Part shown: positions 1 to 5,057 of the stretch, one piece after another
How the letters are laid out: each line of letters opens with the position of its first letter
Numbering within the stretch: the first letter of the stretch is position 1
Assembly: GCA_027347685.1 (NCBI GenBank)
Contig: DAIEQM010000048.1
Location: 1-6,409, forward strand
DNA: 6,409 bases
Direction of reading: 5' to 3'
Source: UBA5941 sp021824385
Lineage (GTDB): Bacteria > Patescibacteriota > Microgenomatia > UBA8517
Program-made: the position numbers and the translations under genes
Notes under the pieces: model-generated
The model's input: the letters and a program-made list of their open reading frames with translations, nothing else
Databases searched by the model: none
Told to the model about the DNA's origin: nothing

Positions 1-1
1 A

Positions 2-622
2 GAGTTTGCAGATATTGTGCCTCCCATTCCTGACTCCGATATAGTTAAAAAATTTGTTTTTGTAGATAAAGACACAATGAACGAGTTGGAAGATGCTTGG
101 GATCCCACTTCAAATTTAAATTTAGAGTATTCAGATCGTGCAAATACAACTGGACGTGTCTTTTTGTATGAAGGGCGGTTTGTTATTGAGGTACCTGCAA
201 CGGATGATCTTTGGGGAAATTTAACTGAAAACAATAGAAATATTTTAGTTCGAAAATATAAAACAGAGGAAAAAGCAAAAGAATTGGTAAGACGAGCACT
301 CGACACAAATATCATCATTCACGAAAGTACCCACTTATACCAAATCCCTAATGCTGATAAAAAGATGTATCTACTTCGCGAAACTCAAGCCGAGTGGATG
401 ACACGGAAACATGTACCTCATGAACTGAGAGTTTCTAACCCAGAATTCGAGAAAAAAGCTGACTTCTATCAATGGCTGGTTGATAAATATGGTGTAAAAA
501 ATGCACATGAGTGTGCTTTAACAGGAAATGTTGAGAATGATACTGAGATTGTTTCGAATATAATGAGCGAATTCTCTGAAGGCGCTGTAAAAGATCTTTT
601 CCCGAACCTAAAAAACGGATAA
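2..622 (+). CDS. Hypothetical protein with HExxH zinc-protease-like motif (5' end outside window)
   Basis: I do not recognise the family. The reading frame is open to the left edge. A GTG at 17 could start a 201-residue protein, but no ribosome binding site is visible before it and the upstream codons (E-F-A-D-I) read as normal protein, so the gene is probably truncated by the window. Counting from that GTG, residues 102-106 are HESTH, an HExxH motif preceded by a hydrophobic strand (NIII). Residues 122-125 are ETQA, an ExxA motif 16 residues after the second His. HExxH followed by a downstream Glu is the zinc-binding layout of gluzincin-type metallopeptidases, so a metal-dependent protease fold is plausible but unproven. 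The rest is hydrophilic and charged, with no membrane segment. It ends TAA and is convergent with the hydrolase gene, 39 bases away. No clear terminator lies between them. It could also be a phage- or toxin-linked domain; nothing nearby decides this. Confidence 0.75.
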   Translation, partial: EFADIVPPIPDSDIVKKFVFVDKDTMNELEDAWDPTSNLNLEYSDRANTTGRVFLYEGRFVIEVPATDDLWGNLTENNRNILVRKYKTEEKAKELVRRALDTNIIIHESTHLYQIPNADKKMYLLRETQAEWMTRKHVPHELRVSNPEFEKKADFYQWLVDKYGVKNAHECALTGNVENDTEIVSNIMSEFSEGAVKDLFPNLKNG

Positions 623-661
623 GGTTTTATTGAAGAAAAACACATGGTCCTCCCCATTTAT

Positions 662-1180
662 TTAAGCTAAAAAAGATTTGAATTCTTCGCAGTAGCAGTA
701 GTCATGGTTGTTTGCTACCTTTTTAACTACTGGTATATTGATATCTTTTTCTTCAAAAAACTTAGACACTTGGGCGAAATTTCCATGAGGATCTTGATCA
801 TTTTGGAAGCAAATCGTTCGAGAATTTACATTTTTGAAGTTTTCATAAATAGTCCACTCTTCACTTTTTAAATCATTCAGTGGAATTCCACATAAAATAA
901 TTTTGGAGAAACTTGCTGGTGAGTGCTTGACTATGTTTGCCAACACATACGTTCCGATTGATTTTGCCAAAACGTTAATTGGTTTATTGGAATGTTTCTC
1001 AAGTTGAGTAATAATCGCCTTCGCTTCAAGTTCGGCCGAAAAATCGGCACTCTCCCCGCTCTCCCAATGTTTCCATTCCCACATTTTAGCCTCAAATTGA
1101 GGCTGCATCTCGTTCGCCATTTGATTGGCCCAGTCTTTATTTTTGAGGGAAAAACCGGGAAGAATAAGTATGTCAGTCAT
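662..1180 (-). CDS. Small alpha/beta-hydrolase-fold protein
   Basis: A 172-residue predicted cytoplasmic hydrolase (esterase/lipase-like; substrate unknown). The N-terminus (ILILPGF, residues 4-10) matches the first strand and oxyanion-hole loop of alpha/beta hydrolases. The nucleophile elbow is A-K-S-I-G at residues 72-76, with Ser74 as the likely nucleophile; the usual first Gly of GxSxG is Ala here. The acid is likely Asp130 in QNDQDPHG (Asp128 is the alternative), and His159 in NNHDY completes the triad. The size and the Asp-Pro context recall the compact RBBP9/YdeN-type hydrolases, but I cannot assign it firmly. The gene starts three bases after the gyrA stop. A GAGGA ribosome binding site 7 nt before its ATG lies inside the last codons of gyrA, so it is almost certainly co-transcribed and probably translationally coupled with gyrA. 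It has no signal peptide or membrane segment. Confidence 0.85.
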   Translation of the reverse strand: MTDILILPGFSLKNKDWANQMANEMQPQFEAKMWEWKHWESGESADFSAELEAKAIITQLEKHSNKPINVLAKSIGTYVLANIVKHSPASFSKIILCGIPLNDLKSEEWTIYENFKNVNSRTICFQNDQDPHGNFAQVSKFFEEKDINIPVVKKVANNHDYCYCEEFKSFLA

Positions 1181-1183
1181 TTC

Positions 1184-3787
1184 TTATTCCTCTTCTCCAC
1201 CCTTTTCTAATGTGGTAACAGCAGCAACTCGGTCGTCGCTATTGGTGAAGCGCATGAGAATCACGCCTTGAGTACTTCGCCCCATTTGTGGGACGTTTTT
1301 GATAGGGAGCTTAATAACTTGGGCATATTTACTGGTAATTACCAATTGGTTGATGTCTTCGTTTATCATAATGGCTGCAGCGAGCATTCCTGTTTTTGCA
1401 CTCACTACTGAAACTTTTACTCCTTGTCCGCCACGCTTTTGCACAGGGAAATCGGAAATTTTCGTTCGTTTTCCTATCCCCTTCTCCGAAAGTGTCAAAA
1501 TATCACGATAGACTTTTTTGCCTTCCGCATTTACGTCAGCGAGCTTTTCAGGGAATACTTCCATTCCGAGGAGCTGATCATCTCCTTTGAGCATAATACC
1601 GCGAACTCCCGTTGTTGCGCGTCCCATGGGCCGCACGTTGTCTTCCTTAAAACGGATACTCTTTCCAGCTTTGGTAAGGAGGAGTACATGATCGGTGCCG
1701 GTTGTCGGTGCAACACTTACGAGTGAGTCGTTTTTATCGAGCTTAATAGCAATAAGACCGTTTGATCTTAAGTTTTCAAATTCCGAAAGTTTTGTTTTTT
1801 TAATCGTTCCTCTTTGCGTAGCCATGATTAAGTGTTTTGCTGTGGCATCCATAGGAACGAGGGACTTAATTTCCTCCCCTTGGTCAAGGTTAATAATATT
1901 CACCAAGGCTTGCCCTTTTGCGGTTCTACTACTCTCTGGAATTTCGTATACTTTTGCGCCAAACACACGACCTTTGTTCGTAAAGAACAATAGTTGATCG
2001 TGGGTTGAAGCAGTTTTTAGGAACGAAATCTCATCTTCTTCTTTGGTGGCCATCCCAATTACTCCCTTTCCACCGCGTCGTTGCGCTTTATAGGTGTTTT
2101 TAGGAAGACGCTTAATATAACCGGTTTTGGTAACGGTAATAAGAACGTCTTCTTTTTGAACTAAATCTTCCTCAGAAAATTCACCAATTTTTTGTTTGTA
2201 AATTTTGGTGCGACGGGCATCACCATACAGTTCTCGTAATGTTGTGAGTTCATCAACGATGACTTTGAGTGGTTTTTCAGGATCTTTCAGAATCTTAATA
2301 AGCCGCTCAATAAGTTCCATGAGTTCTTTGTATTCCCTCTCAATTTTTTCTCGCTCAAGCGCAGCCAATCGCCTCAGCTGCATATCCAAAATGGCCGTCG
2401 CTTGAATTTCACTGAATCCAAATTTTGCAATTAAGTTTGTTTTGGCTTCATCTTGAGTACTACTTGCACGAATGGTCTTGATTACCTCATCTAAGTGATC
2501 GAGTGCAATCTTTAATCCTTCTAAAATGTGAGCCCGCTTTTTGGCTTGGGTAAGTTCAAAAATAGTTCTTCGCACAATCACTTTTTGTCGGTGTCTCACG
2601 TACTCGACGAGAATTTGCTTCAGGTTTACCGTGTGTGGAGTACCATTTACGAGCGTCACAAAGTTTGCTGAAAAAGCACTTTGCAGTTTGGTGTGCTTGT
2701 ACAGATTGTTGAGCACGCTTTTTGGTTTTGCATCGCGCTTGAGTTCAATAACAATACTCATTCCCGCTTTGTCACTTTCATCGCGTAGGGCCACGATACC
2801 GACGAGCTTTTTGTCACGTACAAGATCGGCAATGTTTGCAACCAGATGTGCTTTGTTTACTTGATATGGAAGCTCTGTAATTTCAATAATGGTACGTCCT
2901 TTTTTGCCTTCTTTGATTTCTGCGATACCACGAACAACAATACGTCCACGTCCTGTGGCGTACACATCTTCAAGTGAATGTGCATCATAGATTGCTCCCC
3001 CCGTTGGGAAATCGGGTCCAGGAACAAACTTGGTAAGTTCAGCGATTGAAATAGGACTATCAAATGAAACAGAGGAGGCGTTGAGTTCTAAATCAGTCAA
3101 TGCTTGTGCTCCACCAGAGGCAATAAGATCAATTTTCTTGATAAAGAATTCTGCTTCTTCAGTGTGTTTGGTTTCCTCAACCACGGGCTTTCCCACTTTT
3201 ATCGTTTCAATCGCGGCATCAATAACCTCTTTAATATTGTGAGGCGGAATTTTTGTGGCCATACCAACCGCGATACCTTCTGAGCCCATAAGGAGCAAGT
3301 TTGGCAAGAGCGCTGGCATATAAGCCGGCTCCTTTCGGCTTGCGTCAAAGTTATCGGTGAAGTCTACCGTATCTTTGTCGATATCAGCCAAAAGTGCCTG
3401 AGTGATTTTGGCCATGCGTGCTTCGGTATAACGCATAGCTGCGGGTGGATCACCGTCGATTGATCCAAAGTTACCCTGACCATCGACAAGCGGATACCGC
3501 ATTGAAAAAGACTGCGCGAGTCGAACCATAGCGTCATATACAGAAGCATCTCCATGCGGATGATATTTACCAAGTACTTCTCCAACCACTGTTGCACTCT
3601 TTTTGTATGGTGAGCTATGAGTCATTTGCATGTCATGCATGGCGTAGAGAATTCTTCTGTGGACTGGTTTTAATCCGTCACGAATGTCAGGAAGTGCACG
3701 AGAGACAATTACGCTCATAGCGTAATCTAGATAGCTTTTGGAAAGCTCTGAAGTAATATCAACTGAAAGTACTCGACCGATGTTCAT
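1184..3787 (-). CDS. gyrA: DNA gyrase subunit A
   Basis: Complete 867-residue GyrA, the breakage-reunion subunit of the A2B2 type II topoisomerase that introduces negative supercoils using ATP hydrolysed by GyrB. The N-terminal winged-helix region carries LPDIRDGLKPVHRRILYAM (about 32-50). The active-site pair is Arg119-Tyr120 in AAMRYTEARM; Tyr120 forms the phosphotyrosine link to DNA. The tower domain has the conserved GPDFPTGG (257-264), followed by the coiled coil with its QATAILDMQLRRL region (462-474). The GyrA-box QRRGGKG (569-575) is intact and starts the six-bladed C-terminal DNA-wrapping domain, with a degenerate QKRGGQG at 783-789. The intact box marks this as GyrA rather than ParC. 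The quinolone-resistance region reads HPHGDASVYD, so Ala81 replaces the E. coli Ser83. Roughly residues 199-245 look like an insertion compared with E. coli GyrA. The ATG at 3787 is fixed by the conserved N-terminus. gyrB is not in the window. Confidence 0.98.
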   Translation of the reverse strand: MNIGRVLSVDITSELSKSYLDYAMSVIVSRALPDIRDGLKPVHRRILYAMHDMQMTHSSPYKKSATVVGEVLGKYHPHGDASVYDAMVRLAQSFSMRYPLVDGQGNFGSIDGDPPAAMRYTEARMAKITQALLADIDKDTVDFTDNFDASRKEPAYMPALLPNLLLMGSEGIAVGMATKIPPHNIKEVIDAAIETIKVGKPVVEETKHTEEAEFFIKKIDLIASGGAQALTDLELNASSVSFDSPISIAELTKFVPGPDFPTGGAIYDAHSLEDVYATGRGRIVVRGIAEIKEGKKGRTIIEITELPYQVNKAHLVANIADLVRDKKLVGIVALRDESDKAGMSIVIELKRDAKPKSVLNNLYKHTKLQSAFSANFVTLVNGTPHTVNLKQILVEYVRHRQKVIVRRTIFELTQAKKRAHILEGLKIALDHLDEVIKTIRASSTQDEAKTNLIAKFGFSEIQATAILDMQLRRLAALEREKIEREYKELMELIERLIKILKDPEKPLKVIVDELTTLRELYGDARRTKIYKQKIGEFSEEDLVQKEDVLITVTKTGYIKRLPKNTYKAQRRGGKGVIGMATKEEDEISFLKTASTHDQLLFFTNKGRVFGAKVYEIPESSRTAKGQALVNIINLDQGEEIKSLVPMDATAKHLIMATQRGTIKKTKLSEFENLRSNGLIAIKLDKNDSLVSVAPTTGTDHVLLLTKAGKSIRFKEDNVRPMGRATTGVRGIMLKGDDQLLGMEVFPEKLADVNAEGKKVYRDILTLSEKGIGKRTKISDFPVQKRGGQGVKVSVVSAKTGMLAAAIMINEDINQLVITSKYAQVIKLPIKNVPQMGRSTQGVILMRFTNSDDRVAAVTTLEKGGEEE
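1188..1198 (-). promoter_or_regulatory. Ribosome binding site of the hydrolase gene, embedded in the gyrA 3' end
   Basis: On the minus strand the last gyrA codons (Gly-Gly-Glu-Glu-Glu-stop) read GGA-GGA-GAA-GAG-GAA-TAA. The GAGGA inside them sits 7 nt before the hydrolase ATG, and a second GGAGA lies just upstream. The stop and the next ATG are three bases apart. This supports the ATG at 1180 and coupling of the two genes. Confidence 0.75.
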
Positions 3788-3789
3788 AA

Positions 3790-3814
3790 TTCCTGAAATT
3801 TGCTTCTCATAATA
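3790..3814 (-). promoter_or_regulatory. Candidate gyrA promoter -10 and ribosome binding site
   Basis: The minus strand has TATTAT (3809-3814, one base off TATAAT), which would place transcription start near 3802 and give a leader of about 15 nt. AGGAA (3790-3794) lies 2 nt before the gyrA ATG, closer than ideal. The -35 at 17-bp spacing is poor (TTTATT). A local promoter is expected because a strong terminator stands just upstream, but this assignment is tentative. Confidence 0.35.
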
Positions 3815-3830
3815 AATTTGCTTCGCATAA
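3795..3830. repeat. 18-bp tandem direct repeat in the gyrA leader
   Basis: Two adjacent copies, 3795-3812 and 3813-3830, agree at 16 of 18 positions; the core AAATTTGCTTC and the end CATAA are identical. Read on the minus strand, both copies lie in one frame and would encode MRSKF-I-MRSKF-QEL. Its TGA overlaps the gyrA ATG (ATGA). The repeat may be an operator, a leader peptide or a chance duplication. Confidence 0.7.
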
Positions 3831-3834
3831 AAAT

Positions 3835-3871
3835 AAAAAAAGGCTCAATGCCTATGCATTGTAGCCTTTTT
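3835..3871 (-). terminator. Intrinsic terminator of the small membrane-protein genes, upstream of gyrA
   Basis: AAAAAGGCT-CAATGC (3837-3851) pairs with GCATTG-T-AGCCTTTTT (3856-3871) across a CTAT loop, with one bulged base. On the minus strand the hairpin is followed by TTTTTTATTTTTA, a strong U-tract. It begins about 20 bases after the stop of the 77-residue protein gene. The + strand also has a short T run, so the element may work in both directions, but no + strand gene ends here. Confidence 0.85.
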
Positions 3872-3891
3872 AGTTTGTGCGAGCAAGAGTC

Positions 3892-4125
3892 TTAGTAACT
3901 ATTCCTCATCATTGGACGAGAAGTAGGTGTTGGCTTTTGCGTGCCGGTTGGTTGCAATTTAACGGGAGTAGGAGTGTTTCCGGGAACTCTCATCATCATA
4001 GCGTTTGTCTGCTCCACTTTTTGGTTGCTGTTAGCAATCGAGATAACAGGAATCATAATTGCGAAAAGTGCCATAATAGCAAGAGGAAGCATTGGGCCTG
4101 AATGAATAGGTTTAATACTAGCCAT
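3892..4125 (-). CDS. Small hypothetical single-pass membrane protein with Pro/Thr-rich tail
   Basis: A 77-residue protein of unknown family. Residues 1-10 are polar with one Lys. Residues 11-31 form a single hydrophobic segment (LPLAIMALFAIMIPVISIA), a signal anchor or uncleaved signal peptide. The remaining ~45 residues are low-complexity and rich in Pro, Thr, Gln and Met (TPTPVK, KPTPTSRP), typical of a flexible extracytoplasmic tail. The start is well supported by a GGAGGTGAT Shine-Dalgarno sequence, the strongest in the window, which implies efficient translation. It is the last of three minus-strand small membrane-protein genes and is followed directly by an intrinsic terminator. Function is unknown; the context suggests an envelope role. 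An antisense frame overlaps most of it but lacks comparable start signals. Confidence 0.75.
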   Translation of the reverse strand: MASIKPIHSGPMLPLAIMALFAIMIPVISIANSNQKVEQTNAMMMRVPGNTPTPVKLQPTGTQKPTPTSRPMMRNSY

Positions 4126-4130
4126 GAATA

Positions 4131-4139
4131 ATCACCTCC
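4131..4139 (-). promoter_or_regulatory. Near-perfect Shine-Dalgarno of the 77-aa membrane protein
   Basis: GGAGGTGAT on the minus strand matches the 16S 3' tail over nine bases. It ends 5 nt before the ATG, and the GGAGG core is 9 nt away. It fixes the start at 4125 and contrasts with the two upstream genes, which show no Shine-Dalgarno. Confidence 0.85.
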
Positions 4140-4170
4140 GTATTCTTGAGACTGAAATTAATATTGAAGA

Positions 4171-4374
4171 TCATGCTTCAGGAATTACGACCATTGCAAT
4201 TCCATAAGCAACAATTCCTGGAACGAAGCCGGTGAACGCAACAAGCGCAACAAACGCGAGTCGTAAAATCGTTGAATCAATTTTGAAATACTGTGCAAGT
4301 CCACCCAATACGCCACCAATCATCTTGTCTTTCTTGCTTCTGGTAAACTTTGCTGTAAATGTTGCTGCTGCCAT
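4171..4374 (-). CDS. PspC-domain membrane protein
   Basis: A 67-residue protein that is almost entirely one PspC domain (the phage-shock-protein C family domain). After a short basic N-terminus (KFTRSKKDK, residues 9-17) it shows the family signature MIGGVLGGLAQYFKID (18-33), then ILRLAFVALVAF and a glycine-containing hydrophobic segment ending YGIAMVVIP (57-65). In E. coli, PspC is an inner-membrane component of the stress response to envelope damage. Stand-alone short PspC proteins are widespread and mostly uncharacterised, so I infer only membrane localisation and a possible envelope-stress link. An in-frame TAA 16-18 bases before the ATG limits the choice of start. There is no Shine-Dalgarno; a promoter ends 6 nt before the ATG, so the mRNA is probably leaderless. 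It ends in TGA at the normal family end. Only the domain assignment is firm; no pspA/B/F partner is in the window. Confidence 0.92.
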   Translation of the reverse strand: MAAATFTAKFTRSKKDKMIGGVLGGLAQYFKIDSTILRLAFVALVAFTGFVPGIVAYGIAMVVIPEA

Positions 4375-4380
4375 GGATTC

Positions 4381-4410
4381 ATTATGAAATTATTAATGGC
4401 ATCTGGTCAA
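4381..4410 (-). promoter_or_regulatory. Sigma-70-type promoter of the PspC gene (leaderless)
   Basis: The minus strand has TTGACC (4405-4410, 5/6 to TTGACA), an 18-bp spacer and CATAAT (4381-4386, 5/6 to TATAAT). Only GAATCC separates the -10 from the ATG at 4374, so transcription should start at or within a base or two of the start codon. It lies in the 46-bp gap after the 135-aa gene. Confidence 0.65.
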
Positions 4411-4420
4411 GTGGGCAAAA

Positions 4421-4828
4421 TTATTGAGGTTTATTTGCCGGCAAAATATCTTTTGCCTCTCTCATTTTTACTACAATGGGACGGAGGAACTGAATTCCGA
4501 GAGATGCAATCTTATATCCAATTGACGCGATAAATCCCATCAGAAACATGTGTGCCGCAATATTACTGCTGTCGTTCAAAAGTGCCGAGGAAACGATTTC
4601 CTGAGGTTTGATTTGTGCCTTTTGCCTTTCAAGAGCTGCTTGTTGCTCTGACGTGAGCCCTTCCCCACTCCCTAGCAGACTACTGAGGTTTAAGGAGATT
4701 CCCTCAAAGTGAAAAAGACTGACTGGCTTTTCTTTTGCAGTAAAGACTTGGTACACACTAAAGCCGGAAAACAAAATGATAATAAGTCCAACCGCAACAA
4801 GCACGTATCCTGTTATTTTCTCAGTCAT
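4421..4828 (-). CDS. Hypothetical two-TM membrane protein
   Basis: A 135-residue protein whose family I do not recognise. TM1 is about residues 6-27 (ITGYVLVAVGLIIILFSGF and following). A ~60-residue hydrophilic loop follows, containing a Gln/Glu/Ala-rich helical stretch (SEQQAALERQKAQIK, 60-74). TM2 is about residues 90-112 (a Met/Phe/Ile/Gly-rich segment with FIASIGYKIASLGI) and is followed by a basic tail (VVKMREAKD). A short charged N-terminus and a basic C-terminus suggest both ends are cytoplasmic and the loop is outside; this topology is inferred. The ATG follows a consensus TATAAT by only 5 nt and there is no Shine-Dalgarno, so the transcript is probably leaderless. It is the first of three codirectional small membrane-protein genes and is divergent from the candidate non-coding RNA. 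The coding call is supported by the coherent membrane pattern and the tight spacing to the PspC gene. Confidence 0.8.
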   Translation of the reverse strand: MTEKITGYVLVAVGLIIILFSGFSVYQVFTAKEKPVSLFHFEGISLNLSSLLGSGEGLTSEQQAALERQKAQIKPQEIVSSALLNDSSNIAAHMFLMGFIASIGYKIASLGIQFLRPIVVKMREAKDILPANKPQ

Positions 4829-4833
4829 AATTT

Positions 4834-4839
4834 ATTATA
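4834..4839 (-). promoter_or_regulatory. -10 box of the 135-aa gene (leaderless)
   Basis: A perfect TATAAT on the minus strand, followed by AAATT and then the ATG at 4828, so the predicted start of transcription is the A of the start codon. The -35 at 17-bp spacing (TAGTCT) is weak. It overlaps by two bases the -35 element of the oppositely directed RNA promoter. Confidence 0.6.
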
Positions 4840-4866
4840 TACATCGTGAGTACAAAAGACTATACT
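4838..4866 (+). promoter_or_regulatory. Promoter of the candidate non-coding RNA
   Basis: TATACA (4838-4843, 4/6 to TTGACA), a 17-bp spacer and TATACT (4861-4866, 5/6 to TATAAT). Predicted transcription start is about 4872-4874, exactly where the long closing stem of the RNA begins. The match of promoter, stem and terminator on one strand strengthens each call. Confidence 0.55.
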
Positions 4867-4871
4867 AATAG

Positions 4872-5055
4872 AAGTACAGCTGGTTGAGATCCTCCTTACG
4901 CCTGTAGTGAAATGTGACAGCAACAGCACATTGTTTTCAAGTAAAATTCCGCGAGCCGTAAGTCTATTCTCCTCCTTGTCTCAGCCAGCTGAACTTGTTT
5001 TGATTGAGTATCCACACGGATACCAAAGCCCCGGCACTGTCCGGGGTTTTATTTT
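4872..5055 (+). ncRNA. Candidate structured non-coding RNA, ~180 nt, with 6S-like long closing stem
   Basis: The 229-base gap holds no convincing protein gene but is highly structured. Positions 4872-4875 and 4877-4889 pair with 4979-4991 and 4993-4996: 4 bp, one A-A mismatch, then 13 bp with a single G-U. Inside lies an asymmetric internal loop (4890-4894 against 4963-4978), then a six-bp stem CTTACG/CGTAAG (4895-4900 with 4957-4962), and an apical hairpin AATGTG/CACATT (4911-4916 with 4927-4932). Downstream are a perfect hairpin GTATCC-ACAC-GGATAC (5008-5023) and an intrinsic terminator. A promoter sits at the correct distance upstream. Length and the stem-bubble-stem plan recall 6S RNA, which mimics open promoter DNA and binds RNA polymerase, but I see no decisive 6S signature. 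Both sides of the bubble carry CCTCCTT, equal to the 16S anti-Shine-Dalgarno core. RNA status is well supported; identity is open. Confidence 0.6.
5025..5055 (+). terminator. Intrinsic terminator between the candidate RNA and the convergent glycosyltransferase gene
   Basis: CCCCGG (5029-5034) and CCGGGG (5041-5046) pair across a CACTGT loop, extended by a G-T and three A-T pairs, and are followed by TTTTATTTTG on the + strand. This is a textbook terminator for + strand transcription, although no + strand protein gene lies upstream. On the minus strand the hairpin follows the glycosyltransferase stop by about 8 bases with only a TTT tract, so it may weakly terminate that gene too. Confidence 0.85.
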
Positions 5056-5057
5056 GT

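Noticed and set aside
605..625. AACCT...AGGTT as a terminator between the convergent genes
   Set aside because: Only five weak pairs with a long A-rich loop and no proper U-tract.
469..657. A minus-strand 62-codon frame, with GGGGAGGA shortly before an internal ATG
   Set aside because: Almost all of it is antisense to the HExxH protein gene, the SD-to-ATG distance is too short, and the translation resembles no protein.
3364..3597. Minus-strand 77-codon frame inside gyrA, and several + strand frames over gyrA
   Set aside because: They are alternative frames of a strongly conserved gene and show no independent start signals.
1184..3787. ParC (topoisomerase IV) instead of GyrA
   Set aside because: The intact GyrA-box QRRGGKG and a full-length C-terminal wrapping domain indicate GyrA.
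3877..4101. A + strand frame overlapping the 77-aa membrane protein
   Set aside because: The opposite frame has a nearly perfect SD, a coherent membrane segment and a terminator; this one has none.
4171..4173. TGA read as glycine (alternative code) at the end of the PspC gene
   Set aside because: The domain is complete exactly at this TGA, so the standard code fits.
4890..4978. The two CCTCC blocks as reverse-strand Shine-Dalgarno sites (AAGGAGG on the minus strand)
   Set aside because: Neither is followed on the minus strand by ATG, GTG or TTG within the usual distance.
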